DNA from: Bacteroidia bacterium
Lineage (GTDB): Bacteria; Bacteroidota; Bacteroidia; Cytophagales; Cyclobacteriaceae
Length of the DNA: 64,000 bases
Direction: 5' to 3'
NCBI GenBank assembly: GCA_030432655.1
Contig: JAUILA010000010.1
Span: forward strand, 1 to 64,000
Shown here in pieces: positions 36,705 through 45,818 of the stretch. Position 1 is the stretch's first letter. Each line of letters opens with the position of its first letter. The position numbers and the translations under genes were made by a program. The notes below the pieces were generated by a model that was given only the letters and a program-made list of their open reading frames with translations, was not told the origin of the DNA and made no database searches.

Positions 36705-37697
36705 CTAAAACTTTAACACAAGCTTTCCGCTCTTCCGGTTTTTCTCCATGTCGCTGAATGCTTCCACTCCTTCCTCAAATGGACGTACAGAATCTATGAC
36801 CGGAACGATTTTTTTGGCACCAACAAGGTTGATCATTTTTCTGAATTCTTCATCATTGCCCATCGTCGAACCTTGCAGGGTCAGCTGGTTCCAGAACATC
36901 CGGTACAGGTCCAGTGAAGCAGGCAGTCCGTTGGTTGCCCCGTAGAAAACGATCCGGCCACCAGGCCGCATGATCTGAATAAACTGGTTGATCTGATCCC
37001 CTCCTGCACTGTCGATTACAACATCAAATCCACCCCTTGTTTTCCACAGGTTTTTGTGCCAGTCTTTTGCCTTATAGTTGTACCCGGCTTCGGCCCCCAT
37101 ATCGATGGCCTGGGAGATCTTTTCCTCGCGGCTTGACGTCACATAAACATTGGCCCCGGCCGCCAGTGCGAACTGGAATGCAAACTGGGCAACCCCTCCA
37201 CCGAAACCTGAGATCAGCACATTCTCCCCGGCCATAATCTGACCATGTCTGAAACATGCCCGGTAGGCAGTCAGTCCGCCAAGCGGCAAGGCAGCCGTCT
37301 GCTCTACAGTCAAATGCTCCGGTGCTTCATGAACCCTGTCAGCATCAATGGCCAGGTACTCGGCCATCGTTCCATCAGTAGGCATACCCAGGATAGAATA
37401 TCCTTTCTGCTGCACATCAGGATCGTCACCCCATTCTATATTCGGATTGATCACCACGTTCTTTCCTACCCAGGCCTTGTCAACTCCTTCGCCTGCCTTT
37501 TCCACTTTTCCGGCGCCGTCAGACCCCAGGATACACGGAAGCTGAATTCCGGGATATTTTCCCTGACAGATAAATTGATCTCTTTTATTAAGAGCTGCCG
37601 CACCAATACGGATGAGCAGCTGGCCCCTGCCCGGTTTCGGAGTATTCACCTCAGTGATGACCAGTTTTCCTGATTCTTGTAACTGTAATGCTTTCAT
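36705..37697 (-). CDS. Zinc-type alcohol dehydrogenase/quinone oxidoreductase-like (MDR superfamily)
   Basis: 330 residues. The N-terminal GroES-like fold (PKPGRGQLLIRIGAAALNKRD; LGSDGAGKVEKAGEGV) is followed by a Rossmann domain with VLISGFGGGVAQFAFQFALAAGANVYVTSS, which binds NAD(P)H. The structural-zinc cysteine cluster is missing, as in quinone-oxidoreductase-type members. Likely an NADPH-dependent reductase of quinones or enones; substrate unknown. It is monocistronic. Confidence 0.85.
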   Translation of the reverse strand: MKALQLQESGKLVITEVNTPKPGRGQLLIRIGAAALNKRDQFICQGKYPGIQLPCILGSDGAGKVEKAGEGVDKAWVGKNVVINPNIEWGDDPDVQQKGYSILGMPTDGTMAEYLAIDADRVHEAPEHLTVEQTAALPLGGLTAYRACFRHGQIMAGENVLISGFGGGVAQFAFQFALAAGANVYVTSSREEKISQAIDMGAEAGYNYKAKDWHKNLWKTRGGFDVVIDSAGGDQINQFIQIMRPGGRIVFYGATNGLPASLDLYRMFWNQLTLQGSTMGNDEEFRKMINLVGAKKIVPVIDSVRPFEEGVEAFSDMEKNRKSGKLVLKF

Positions 37698-37708
37698 GTT
37701 ATGAATAT

Positions 37709-37742
37709 AAAAAAAAGAGCCCCGACATTGTTATGCCGGGGC
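37709..37742 (-). terminator. Rho-independent terminator after the small secreted protein gene
   Basis: GCCCCG and CGGGGC form the base of a stem at 37719-37742 (10 pairing positions with one mismatch, 4-nt loop). On the minus strand eight T residues follow (37716-37709). It lies 50 nt after the stop at 37792 and just upstream of the MDR gene. Confidence 0.85.
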
Positions 37743-37791
37743 CCTTATTTACCTGTTTTTCAGTCTTCAAATGCAGACGACAGGTTAATTA

Positions 37792-38154
37792 TTATTTAGT
37801 ATCGCTTACTTTTGTTTTAGTTTTTTCAAACCAGTTCTCTTCTGCGGTCTGAAATTTAGCGAACTGCTCGTCATCAAGTACCTCGCGGATTTCTTCGTGA
37901 TACTCTTTACGTTCCGACATCAGGTTGTTGAGTTTGTCCTGCTTGGCGTCATCAGAAGCAAAAATTTCCTTCTGCTTGTCAGCATATTCGGTATTGATCT
38001 CATTCACATCTTCCAGCTGGTCAGCAGTCAGATTCAGGTTCTTCTGCATCCATTCTGTCTGCACTTTTCCATCAGCCTGAGGCGTTTGCTGCTGAGCTAT
38101 ACCCATTACCGGAATCAAAAGCAGCGCGATTATTGCAATTCTTATAGTCTTCAT
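37792..38154 (-). CDS. Small secreted helical protein (Spy/LTxxQ-like)
   Basis: 120 residues with a signal peptide (MKTIRIAIIALLLIPVMGIAQ). The mature part is helical and charged, with LNLTADQLEDVNEINTEYADKQKEIFA and LMSERKEYHEEIREVLDDEQFAKFQ. The L-T-x-x-Q-x-x motif and a later L-D-x-x-Q-x-x-K-[FY] are the hallmarks of the Spy/CpxP-like periplasmic family in Bacteroidota. A periplasmic chaperone or stress role is likely but unproven. Confidence 0.75.
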   Translation of the reverse strand: MKTIRIAIIALLLIPVMGIAQQQTPQADGKVQTEWMQKNLNLTADQLEDVNEINTEYADKQKEIFASDDAKQDKLNNLMSERKEYHEEIREVLDDEQFAKFQTAEENWFEKTKTKVSDTK

Positions 38155-38352
38155 AATATTTAATTTTTAGTTTGAATTTGTACTATGAAGAAGGCAAATC
38201 ATTGTCCATGAACTGTTGGTTTGCTGATATTTAGGCTCAAGGCGTGTGTTTGGCGACGAACGGCCGGTACAGCCGACGAACTGTATTCATCCAGGTAAAT
38301 CAGGATTTTATTGGTGTGGAAATATCACCGCCAGGTGAGGAATTTTGTTCTT

Positions 38353-39906
38353 TTAAAATGGAGCATCTTCCCCAGCTCCCTGTATGTCATCCTCGTCATC
38401 CTTCTTATTGATTCGGCTGCCAAGACGAATTGTATCGCCGGGAGAATCAAACTCACTGGGAATACCTCCTCCTGCTGGAAAATCACCCCCGGCAAACCCC
38501 GGCATATCAAGATCACAGAATTTGGTGTATTTACCGATGAATTTAAGCTGGACAGTATCCAGCGACCCGTTTCGGTGTTTAGCGATGATCACTTCGCCCA
38601 CACCCTGCATGGGCTGTCCTGTCTCGTCTTCGGTAATCCCGTAGTATTCAGGACGATACAGGAACATCACCATGTCGGCATCCTGCTCGATAGATCCGGA
38701 TTCCCTCAGGTCGGACAGTTGCGGTCGTTTATCCCCACCCCTGGTTTCCACAGCACGGCTGAGCTGGGAAAGAGCAATGACAGGCACGTCCAGTTCCTTG
38801 GCAATCCCTTTGAGCGCCCGGGATATGGAAGCGATCTCCTGTTCACGGTTACCTCCGCCCTTCGAAGCGTCTCCGCTCATTAACTGGAGGTAATCAATAA
38901 CGATCAGCTGAACATCATGCTGCGCCTTCAAACGGCGGCATTTGGCGCGTAACTCCAGGATGGATAATGCGGGTGTATCATCAATGAATATAGGTGCATT
39001 ACTGAGTTTATTGGTTTTGTGTATCAGCTGCTGCCATTCATAGTCCGCCAGGTTCCCTTTTTTAATCTTTTCACTTTCGAGTTCCGCCTCGGAGGATATA
39101 AGCCTGTTGACAAGCTGTACTGAGGACATCTCCAGTGAGAATATGGCTACCGGCTGATCAAACTCCACCGCGGCATTTCTCAAGGCAGATACCACAAACG
39201 CTGTCTTACCCATACCGGGTCGCGCGGCAATAATGACAAGGTCAGACTTTTGCCAACCGGACGTAAGCCGGTCGAGGGCAGTAAATCCACTCGGCACACC
39301 CGTCAGACCATCCTTGTGATTTTTCCGTTCCTCCAGTTCGTGAATAGCCTGAGCCATAAGGGAACGCATATTCTCATAATTCTTCCGGATATTCGCCTCA
39401 CTGATCTCAAATAAATGAGACTCCGTTTTGTCAAGAAGGTTGAAAACGTCTGTAGTGTCTTCGTACGCATCATGATGTATTTCCGTGGCCACCTCAATCA
39501 ACGCCCGTTTGATGGCCATCTCGGTAACAATCCTTGCGTGGTATTCAATATTTGCCGCCGAACTGACCTTAGAAGTAAGCTCAGCTATATAATATGCACC
39601 ACCAGTGAATTCCAGCTTCCCGTTCTTACGCAACTGGTTAACCACCGTGCGCATATCAATGGGTTCTGAATTATTAAAGAGGATTACAATTGCCTTATAT
39701 ATCTCCTGGTGCTTTTCCAGGTAAAAACTTGTGGGTTTGAGAATATCGATGACGGTCGTCAGCGCATCTTTTTCCAGCATGAGCGCCCCGAGTACAGCTT
39801 CTTCCAAATCAACGGCCTGTGGAGGTAATTTCCCAAGGTGACTTCCCATCTCGCGTAACCTTCCCGACTTATGCCCCACTTTCAAGGACGATGACTTGTT
39901 TTCCAT
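38353..39906 (-). CDS. dnaB: Replicative DNA helicase
   Basis: 517 residues from the ATG at 39906. The N-terminal domain begins LPPQAVDLEEAVLGALMLEKDAL; the RecA-like helicase domain carries Walker A ARPGMGKTA (about 228-236), the Walker B VIDYLQLM, and the DnaB signatures ALSQLSRAVETRGGDKRPQLSDLRESGSIEQDAD. A TTG at 39942 would extend the frame by 12 codons, but it lies inside the -7 element of the promoter candidate, so 39906 is preferred. DnaB unwinds DNA at the fork. It is divergent from mpl, and the shared upstream region holds DnaA boxes. Confidence 0.96.
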   Translation of the reverse strand: MENKSSSLKVGHKSGRLREMGSHLGKLPPQAVDLEEAVLGALMLEKDALTTVIDILKPTSFYLEKHQEIYKAIVILFNNSEPIDMRTVVNQLRKNGKLEFTGGAYYIAELTSKVSSAANIEYHARIVTEMAIKRALIEVATEIHHDAYEDTTDVFNLLDKTESHLFEISEANIRKNYENMRSLMAQAIHELEERKNHKDGLTGVPSGFTALDRLTSGWQKSDLVIIAARPGMGKTAFVVSALRNAAVEFDQPVAIFSLEMSSVQLVNRLISSEAELESEKIKKGNLADYEWQQLIHKTNKLSNAPIFIDDTPALSILELRAKCRRLKAQHDVQLIVIDYLQLMSGDASKGGGNREQEIASISRALKGIAKELDVPVIALSQLSRAVETRGGDKRPQLSDLRESGSIEQDADMVMFLYRPEYYGITEDETGQPMQGVGEVIIAKHRNGSLDTVQLKFIGKYTKFCDLDMPGFAGGDFPAGGGIPSEFDSPGDTIRLGSRINKKDDEDDIQGAGEDAPF

Positions 39907-39939
39907 GTAGTTTTTGGTCTTTAAAAATTGATTTGTCTT

Positions 39940-39970
39940 CAAACCTAAAAATTATTTTTCCAACGTCAAA
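39940..39970 (-). promoter_or_regulatory. Consensus Bacteroidota promoter of dnaB
   Basis: On the minus strand TTTG (39970-39967), exactly 19 bases, then TAGGTTTG (39947-39940). Both boxes match the primary-sigma consensus TTTG-N19-TAnnTTTG. The start codon at 39906 is 33 nt further on. This is the best promoter match in the window. Confidence 0.65.
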
Positions 39971-40084
39971 TCAGCTGTCCGTAACTACCCCGCCGGACCA
40001 CCTGTGAACAGAATATTGCGCCCATGGATTTCAGACACGATTCATTCCAATTCATTCACCGGATGCACAATTAATCCACCGCGA

Positions 40085-40166
40085 TTCTCCACAGAATGTA
40101 CGATGGATTGTGGAAAACTCAAGTAAAAATGAACAAATTAATCGAGTTATCCACATATTATCCACA
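40085..40166. other. DnaA-box cluster: candidate replication origin or DnaA-controlled region
   Basis: Between dnaB and mpl lie two exact DnaA boxes TTATCCACA in the same direction (40147-40155 and 40158-40166), spaced 11 bp, about one helical turn. Two single-mismatch boxes flank them: TTCTCCACA at 40085-40093 and, on the minus strand, TTTTCCACA at 40117-40109. The next ~50 bases (about 40180-40230) are AT-rich, as expected for an unwinding element. The 333-base gap 39907-40239 otherwise holds the dnaB promoter and a -7 candidate for mpl (TAATTTTG, 40212-40219). Origin function is inferred. Confidence 0.6.
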
Positions 40167-40239
40167 ACGACATCGGGGGCAAAATAATCCCCTGTTTTTG
40201 AATTTTTCTTTTAATTTTGATCTTCAAGAACACGCCCTT

Positions 40240-41610
40240 ATGACAAACAAGCAAGAACATATTCATTTCATTGCCATTGGTGGCAGCCTCATGCATAACC
40301 TGGCACTGGCCCTTCATCACCAGGGAAAGAATGTCACAGGATCCGATGATGAGATCTTTGAACCTTCCCGTTCGAAACTACAGTCAGCCGGACTGCTGCC
40401 CGAAGAGGAAGGATGGTTTCCGGATCGGATCAGTGAGAATTTGTCCGCGGTCATTGTAGGAATGCATGCAAGAAAAGACAATCCGGAACTGGCACGGGCG
40501 CGGGAGCTCAACCTACCCGTGTATTCATTCCCTGAATATATTTATCTGCAATCAGTCAATAAACAGCGAATAGTAATAACGGGCAGCCATGGTAAATCGA
40601 CTATTACAGCGATGATCATGCATGTGCTGAACAAACTTGACCGGCCCTTTGACTACGCCATCGGCGCGGAGGTGGAAGGCTTTGATACGATGGTGCGGCT
40701 TACCGATGCCCCGGTCATCATCATCGAAGGTGATGAGTACCACACGTCCCCTGAGGAAAGCACCCCGAAGTTCATGCACTATCATCATCATATCGGACTG
40801 ATCAGCGGTATTGAATGGGATCATGTAAATGTGTTCCCAACTGAAGAGGGATACGTTAATGAATTTAAAAAATTTGCGGACGCCACGCCAAAGGCCGGAA
40901 GCCTGGTATATAATGAAGAAGATGACCGGGTAAAGGCCATTTGTAGCCAGGAGCGGGATGATGTACTCACTCTTGCCTACTCTACACCGAAATTTGAAGT
41001 GAAAGATAATACGACCGTTCTCAGCAGGCTGGAAGGCGACGTTCCGCTTGAAATTTTCGGACGGCATAACCTCCTCAACATGATGGGTGCCAAAACAGTG
41101 CTTAACAGGATCGGTGTCCAGGATAATGATTTTTACCAGGCCATCCAATCCTTCCGGGGTGCGGGAAAAAGGCTGCAAAAAATTGAATCCGGTAATGGAT
41201 TAACCATTTTTCGCGATTACGCCCATGCACCGTCAAAAGTCAGGGCCACCGTAAATGCTGTCAGGGAACAATTCACTGACAGACGGCTCGTTGCCTGCCT
41301 TGAACTCCATACATTCAGCAGTCTCACCAAGTCTTTCCTTCCCAACTACAGGAACAGCATGGAGGGAGCTGACACCCGCATTGTTTATTTCAATCCCGCC
41401 ACGGTGACCCATAAAAAACTTCCTGGCATCACTGCTGATGATATCAAGACTGCGTTTGAGGATTCGGAATTACAGGTATTTACTTCAAAAGAAGACATGC
41501 TGGCTTACCTGAAGGAAACAGTCAGCCCTGATGCTGTGCTCCTGCTGATGAGTTCCGGCACATTTGACCGGCTCGACATCGGCCAGGTGACCTCTTTAAT
41601 CCAAGAATAA
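40240..41610 (+). CDS. mpl: UDP-N-acetylmuramate:L-alanyl-gamma-D-glutamyl-meso-diaminopimelate ligase (Mpl-like)
   Basis: 456 residues from the ATG at 40240. The frame is open 48 codons further upstream, but that part crosses the DnaA boxes and has no family resemblance. The Mur-ligase features are IHFIAIGGSLMHNLALALHHQG, the P-loop GSHGKST (115-121), the EGDEYHTS metal/substrate segment and the late HTFSS and DYAHAPSKVRATV. Mpl re-attaches recycled murein tripeptide to UDP-MurNAc. MurC is a related alternative, but the IGGSLMHNLA start and EGDEY fit Mpl better. The exonuclease gene follows after 8 nt. Confidence 0.88.
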   Translation: MTNKQEHIHFIAIGGSLMHNLALALHHQGKNVTGSDDEIFEPSRSKLQSAGLLPEEEGWFPDRISENLSAVIVGMHARKDNPELARARELNLPVYSFPEYIYLQSVNKQRIVITGSHGKSTITAMIMHVLNKLDRPFDYAIGAEVEGFDTMVRLTDAPVIIIEGDEYHTSPEESTPKFMHYHHHIGLISGIEWDHVNVFPTEEGYVNEFKKFADATPKAGSLVYNEEDDRVKAICSQERDDVLTLAYSTPKFEVKDNTTVLSRLEGDVPLEIFGRHNLLNMMGAKTVLNRIGVQDNDFYQAIQSFRGAGKRLQKIESGNGLTIFRDYAHAPSKVRATVNAVREQFTDRRLVACLELHTFSSLTKSFLPNYRNSMEGADTRIVYFNPATVTHKKLPGITADDIKTAFEDSELQVFTSKEDMLAYLKETVSPDAVLLLMSSGTFDRLDIGQVTSLIQE

Positions 41611-41618
41611 ACCGTTTT

Positions 41619-42422
41619 ATGCCTCTTAATCTTAAAAACCCTTTAACATTTTTTGACCTGGAAACCACGGGGACCAACATCGTAAATGACCGCATCGTTG
41701 AGATCAGTGTGGTCAAGGTCGTCCCGGACGGAGAAACCATAACCAAAACAACACGGATCAATCCAACTATTCCAATACCAACGGAAACAAGTCTGATCCA
41801 TGGTATATATGATGAGGATATTAAGGATGCTCCCACCTTCAAGAATATCGCGAAAAGCCTGGCAAAATTCCTGGAAGGTTCGGATCTGGCCGGGTTTAAT
41901 ATCCTTCGCTTTGATGTACCGGTACTGGTCGAGGAATTCCTGCGGGCAGGTGTCGACTTTGACGTATCAAAACGGAAACTCATCGACGCACAGCGGATTT
42001 TCCATATGATGGAGAAAAGAACCCTTGCTGCGGCCTATAAATTTTACTGTGGCAAGGAGCTGACCGATGCCCATAGTGCTGAAGCAGATACGCTGGCTAC
42101 CCTGGCCGTACTGGAAGCTCAGGTGCAGCGTTATGACGGTCAATCCGTAACTGATAACCTGGGCAAGGAACTCGGAATGATCAGCAACGACATGGACGTA
42201 CTCCACAACCTGACCTCATCCAACATGGTTGATCTCGCCGGGAGAATAGTGAAAAATAACGATGGGGTCGAAGTATTCAACTTTGGGAAGCATCGCAATA
42301 AGCCCGTAGAGGATATCCTGCGAAGGGAGCCCTCCTATTACGACTGGATGATGAACGGAGATTTCCCGCAAGACACAAAAAACAGACTGACCGAGATAAG
42401 GCTTCGGGGACTTAACTCCTGA
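41619..42422 (+). CDS. DnaQ-like 3'-5' exonuclease (DEDDh)
   Basis: 267 residues. The exonuclease core has the five acidic/His residues of the DEDDh class: FDLETTG (ExoI), NILRFDVPVL (ExoII) and DAHSAEADTLATL (ExoIII, His and Asp). A C-terminal segment of ~80 residues (VFNFGKHRNKPVEDILRREPSYYDWMMNGDFPQ) is also found in Bacteroidota homologues. It could be a proofreading or repair nuclease; it is separate from any polymerase gene here. It begins 8 nt after mpl and ends 3 nt from the convergent M48 gene. Confidence 0.9.
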   Translation: MPLNLKNPLTFFDLETTGTNIVNDRIVEISVVKVVPDGETITKTTRINPTIPIPTETSLIHGIYDEDIKDAPTFKNIAKSLAKFLEGSDLAGFNILRFDVPVLVEEFLRAGVDFDVSKRKLIDAQRIFHMMEKRTLAAAYKFYCGKELTDAHSAEADTLATLAVLEAQVQRYDGQSVTDNLGKELGMISNDMDVLHNLTSSNMVDLAGRIVKNNDGVEVFNFGKHRNKPVEDILRREPSYYDWMMNGDFPQDTKNRLTEIRLRGLNS

Positions 42423-42425
42423 TCT

Positions 42426-43223
42426 TTATTTTTTGTAATACTGCAGGGCTTCCGGCATATTTTTTTTCAAATCATCAATACGCGTCTCCGGATGTGGGTG
42501 CGTGGACAGAAATTCCGGAGGGCGCTCTCCGCCGGCGCTTTGCGCTTCCATCCTTTTCCAGAAATCAGGAGCAACTTCGGGATTGTACCCGGCCATTGCC
42601 ATAAAAATCAGACCGATCCGATCGGCTTCCGACTCGTGCTGTCGTGAAAAGCTGAGCATACCCAATTGGGTCCCTACCCCGACTGACTGCATCAGTAATT
42701 CCTGAGTAAGCGTCGGGTTTTGTCCGATCGCCGCCGAAAGTCCGCCAAGCAAACCATTTGCCACCAGCCCTTCGCTCATTCGCTCCCGGCCATGATTGGC
42801 AATTGCGTGTGCTACTTCATGGCCCATCACCACAGCAACACCTTCTTCATTCTCACAAACCGGCATTATCCCGGTATAAAACGCCACTTTGCCACCAGGC
42901 ATGCACCAGGCATTCAGCTGCTCTGACTCAATCAGGTTGAATTCCCATTCATAACCAGCCAAATGGTCAGTCCACCCATTCATCGCCATGTATTCTTCCA
43001 CCGCCTTCTGAATCCGCTGGCCAACCCGGCGCACCATCTCCGCATTCTCCGTATTCCGTACCACCTTGTTTTCTTTCAGCACTTCCTGGTACTGACCGTA
43101 GCTCAGCGGCAGGATCTCTTCATTTGACACCAGGCTTAGCTGTTTCCGGCCCGTAACAGGTACTGAACTGCAGGCATAGCATAACCAGCCAGCCAAAAAG
43201 AGAATAATTATTTTTTTAAGCAT
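42426..43223 (-). CDS. M48-family metallopeptidase lipoprotein (LoiP/BepA-like)
   Basis: 265 residues. The leader ends CYACSS, putting the lipidated cysteine at 18, and VPVTGRKQLSLVS follows, as is common in this group. The zinc site is HEVAH (135-139), with a third ligand in HESEADRIG about 60 residues later. Members sit in the outer membrane facing the periplasm and degrade or assist misassembled outer-membrane proteins. Transcribed alone, convergent with the exonuclease gene. Confidence 0.92.
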   Translation of the reverse strand: MLKKIIILFLAGWLCYACSSVPVTGRKQLSLVSNEEILPLSYGQYQEVLKENKVVRNTENAEMVRRVGQRIQKAVEEYMAMNGWTDHLAGYEWEFNLIESEQLNAWCMPGGKVAFYTGIMPVCENEEGVAVVMGHEVAHAIANHGRERMSEGLVANGLLGGLSAAIGQNPTLTQELLMQSVGVGTQLGMLSFSRQHESEADRIGLIFMAMAGYNPEVAPDFWKRMEAQSAGGERPPEFLSTHPHPETRIDDLKKNMPEALQYYKK

Positions 43224-43315
43224 TCTATCTGATTCGTTAATCCAAAGATTTTTGACAATTTTATGAAATATTCAATTTATCAGCATTATCCCGCTACGCA
43301 CATTCACAGTTAACC

Positions 43316-43924
43316 ATGAGAATTTTTGCCATCGGCCGTAATTACGCAGAACACATTGCAGAATTAAAGAACGAACGCCCTGACGAACCTGTTATATTTA
43401 CAAAGCCGGATACTGCATTATTACGAAATAACGAACCTTTTTATTATCCGGATTTCACTAAGGATATACACCATGAGGTGGAAATAGTGTTGAAGGTATG
43501 TAAGGAAGGCAAGTATATTCAGGAAAAATTCGCCCATAAGTATTTTGACGAGATAGGCCTTGGAATTGATTTCACGGCCAGGGACCTTCAGCAGAAGGCA
43601 AAGGAAAAAGGGCTCCCCTGGGCCATTGCCAAGGGGTTTAACGGGTCTGCACCGGTATCGGACTTCGTACCAAAAGCTACCTTCGATATGGGTGACCTGG
43701 GATTTTCGTTAAAGGTAAATGGTGAATTAAAGCAGGAAGGAAACACGCGTATGATGTTGTTCAGTTTTGATTTCATTATTTCCTATCTATCCCGTTTTTT
43801 TACATTACGTACTGGAGATTTGATTTTTACGGGTACTCCGAAAGGAGTTGGACCGGTGACACCGGGGGATCGACTTGAAGGATTTTTAGAAGATAAAAAG
43901 CTGTTGGATTTTGAGATTCGCTAA
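43316..43924 (+). CDS. Fumarylacetoacetate hydrolase (FAH) family protein
   Basis: 202 residues, the short one-domain form. Features are FAIGRNYAEHIAEL, FTKPDTAL, the metal-binding HHEVEIVLKV (H-x-E-x-E), GIDFTARDLQ, and the C-terminal LRTGDLIFTGTPKGVGPVTPGD. The fold cleaves C-C bonds in acylpyruvate-like or keto acids, including oxaloacetate; the substrate is not predictable. It overlaps the M23 gene start by 14 nt. Confidence 0.92.
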   Translation: MRIFAIGRNYAEHIAELKNERPDEPVIFTKPDTALLRNNEPFYYPDFTKDIHHEVEIVLKVCKEGKYIQEKFAHKYFDEIGLGIDFTARDLQQKAKEKGLPWAIAKGFNGSAPVSDFVPKATFDMGDLGFSLKVNGELKQEGNTRMMLFSFDFIISYLSRFFTLRTGDLIFTGTPKGVGPVTPGDRLEGFLEDKKLLDFEIR

Positions 43925-45815
43925 TCTGTATTTTTTGCTGTCATTTTTTTTTATCGCGGCGCTGAGCCCTGCATTCTCCCAGGATGGAGACGGGTACTAC
44001 ATGTTCCCGATCAAACCGGGTGAAACCAATTCATTGTCCGGAACCATGGGAGAATTACGATCAAACCACTACCACGCCGGACTGGACATACGGACGGAAG
44101 GCAGGATAGGTCTGCCTGTCTACGCCGCAGCAGACGGATACATTTCCCGAATCGCAGTATCTGTAGGTGGCTACGGCAATGCGGTGTACATTCAGCATCC
44201 GAATGGGACTACCACTGTCTACGCCCACCTGGACCGGTTTACCGATCCGCATGCCAGCTTTATCAGGGAAACGCAGTACCGGCAGCAAACATTCGACATC
44301 AACCTGTACTTTGATGCAAGTGACTTCCCGGTAAAAAAAGGTGATGTCATTGCCTACTCAGGAAACAGCGGCTCCTCGGGTGGTCCGCATGTGCATTTCG
44401 ACCTGCGTGATTCAAAACAGGATCTGCTCAATCCTCTCTCCTACGGATTCAGTGAAATCAAGGACAATACAGCCCCGGTCGCTATCAGCCTGGCTTTGAA
44501 AACACTTGATAAAGAGTCACGGGTAAACGGGAAATTCGGAAGATTTGAATTCAAAGTCCGGCAGGAAGGAAATAAATTCTTCATTGACGAACCCCTGACC
44601 GCCTGCGGAAATATTGGCGTCGAGCTCTACGCGTATGACCTGCTGGATAATTCAAGATTCCGCTGTGGCATCAAGGAGATCACGGTTAAGGTAGACGACC
44701 AGCAGACATTCAAACAGGACATTTCGACCTTTGCATTCTCCGAGCAACGCAATATCCTTGTCCACATGGACTACAAGGCTATGCGGTCAACCGGCAAACG
44801 GTACCACAAGCTGTATGTTGATGACGGGAATTTCATGCGGTTCTACGAAACCAATGACCGCAAAGGAAAGCTGAAAATAGCCGATGGAACAGATTACCCG
44901 GTCCGGGTTTCCATGAAAGATACCTATGGAAATGAAAGCATATTAGCGTTTACCATCCGCGGAAGTGAATCAGATGGCAAACTGGCCAGCCAGGACAAAT
45001 CACTCGACCGGTTTGAACTGATCGATAATACGCTGATGATCGGGGTAAATTATGATGCTGCCGAAGAAGTTGAACCAGTCGGACTGCGTGCGTCTGCCGA
45101 ACAGCTTATTTCTCCCAGTTATGTTGCCGGTGGCAGTCAGGCTTCCTACCTGTGGGACATGAGGGAAAAGCTCCCTCATGTAATACGTATTGAGGAGGAC
45201 CTGCATGAAATGAGTTATAAGGAAACGATTTATCCTGCAGACGGCGGTACCTATGAAGATGAATTTATTAAGCTGAACTTTACCCGAAATGCGGTATTCG
45301 ATACGCTGTACCTGACCACCGGGTACAAAGCCGATACCATGAAGGGAGTAGAATTTTTCACATTTGGTGATCCGTTCATTCCTATGCGCAACCGGATCAG
45401 TGTGGCACTGAAACCTCAGCTGGCCTATTCCGATCCTTCCAAACTGGCCGTTTATGAAGTAGACAGTAAAGGCAACACCTCCTATGCTGGCGGAGAATGG
45501 TACGGCGCCGGCCTCACCTTCAGGACCCGGGATTTTGGTACGTATTCATTGCGCGAGGACCTCGAAAAACCGGAAATAACTGCGCTTACGCTTAATCAGA
45601 ACAGTCTTCGTTTTCGGATTTCAGACAAAATGTCGGGTGTAAAGGAATACAATTGTTATGTTAACGGAGAATGGGTCCTCATGAATTATGACTACAAAAG
45701 AGATCTCATCTGGTCGGAAAAACGCGATGAGAATATGAAATTTACAGGTGAGGTAAAACTTGTTGTCCGTGATAATGTTAATAACGAAACTGTTTACACC
45801 ACTAAAATAAATTAA
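43911..45815 (+). CDS. Secreted M23 (LytM-type) peptidase with C-terminal Ig-like region
   Basis: 634 residues starting with TTG at 43911, inside the end of the FAH gene; this start gives a good signal peptide (FLLSFFFIAALSPAFSQ). The M23 site is complete: His55 and Asp59 in HYHAGLDI, His160 and His162 in HVHFDLRD. Residues beyond about 190 are beta-rich, without recognised motifs. M23 enzymes cut peptidoglycan cross-bridges or, when inactive, regulate amidases; with all ligands present this one is probably active. Bcp follows after 3 nt, so FAH-M23-bcp are one transcript. Confidence 0.88.
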   Translation: MRFANLYFLLSFFFIAALSPAFSQDGDGYYMFPIKPGETNSLSGTMGELRSNHYHAGLDIRTEGRIGLPVYAAADGYISRIAVSVGGYGNAVYIQHPNGTTTVYAHLDRFTDPHASFIRETQYRQQTFDINLYFDASDFPVKKGDVIAYSGNSGSSGGPHVHFDLRDSKQDLLNPLSYGFSEIKDNTAPVAISLALKTLDKESRVNGKFGRFEFKVRQEGNKFFIDEPLTACGNIGVELYAYDLLDNSRFRCGIKEITVKVDDQQTFKQDISTFAFSEQRNILVHMDYKAMRSTGKRYHKLYVDDGNFMRFYETNDRKGKLKIADGTDYPVRVSMKDTYGNESILAFTIRGSESDGKLASQDKSLDRFELIDNTLMIGVNYDAAEEVEPVGLRASAEQLISPSYVAGGSQASYLWDMREKLPHVIRIEEDLHEMSYKETIYPADGGTYEDEFIKLNFTRNAVFDTLYLTTGYKADTMKGVEFFTFGDPFIPMRNRISVALKPQLAYSDPSKLAVYEVDSKGNTSYAGGEWYGAGLTFRTRDFGTYSLREDLEKPEITALTLNQNSLRFRISDKMSGVKEYNCYVNGEWVLMNYDYKRDLIWSEKRDENMKFTGEVKLVVRDNVNNETVYTTKIN

Positions 45816-45818
45816 TCT

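Noticed and set aside
39907-39942. Upstream extension of dnaB to the TTG at 39942
   Set aside because: The TTG lies inside TAGGTTTG, the -7 box of the dnaB promoter; family resemblance starts after the ATG at 39906.
40096-40239. 48-codon N-terminal extension of mpl
   Set aside because: It covers the DnaA boxes and an AT-rich stretch, has no homology-like features, and the Mur fold begins at 40240.
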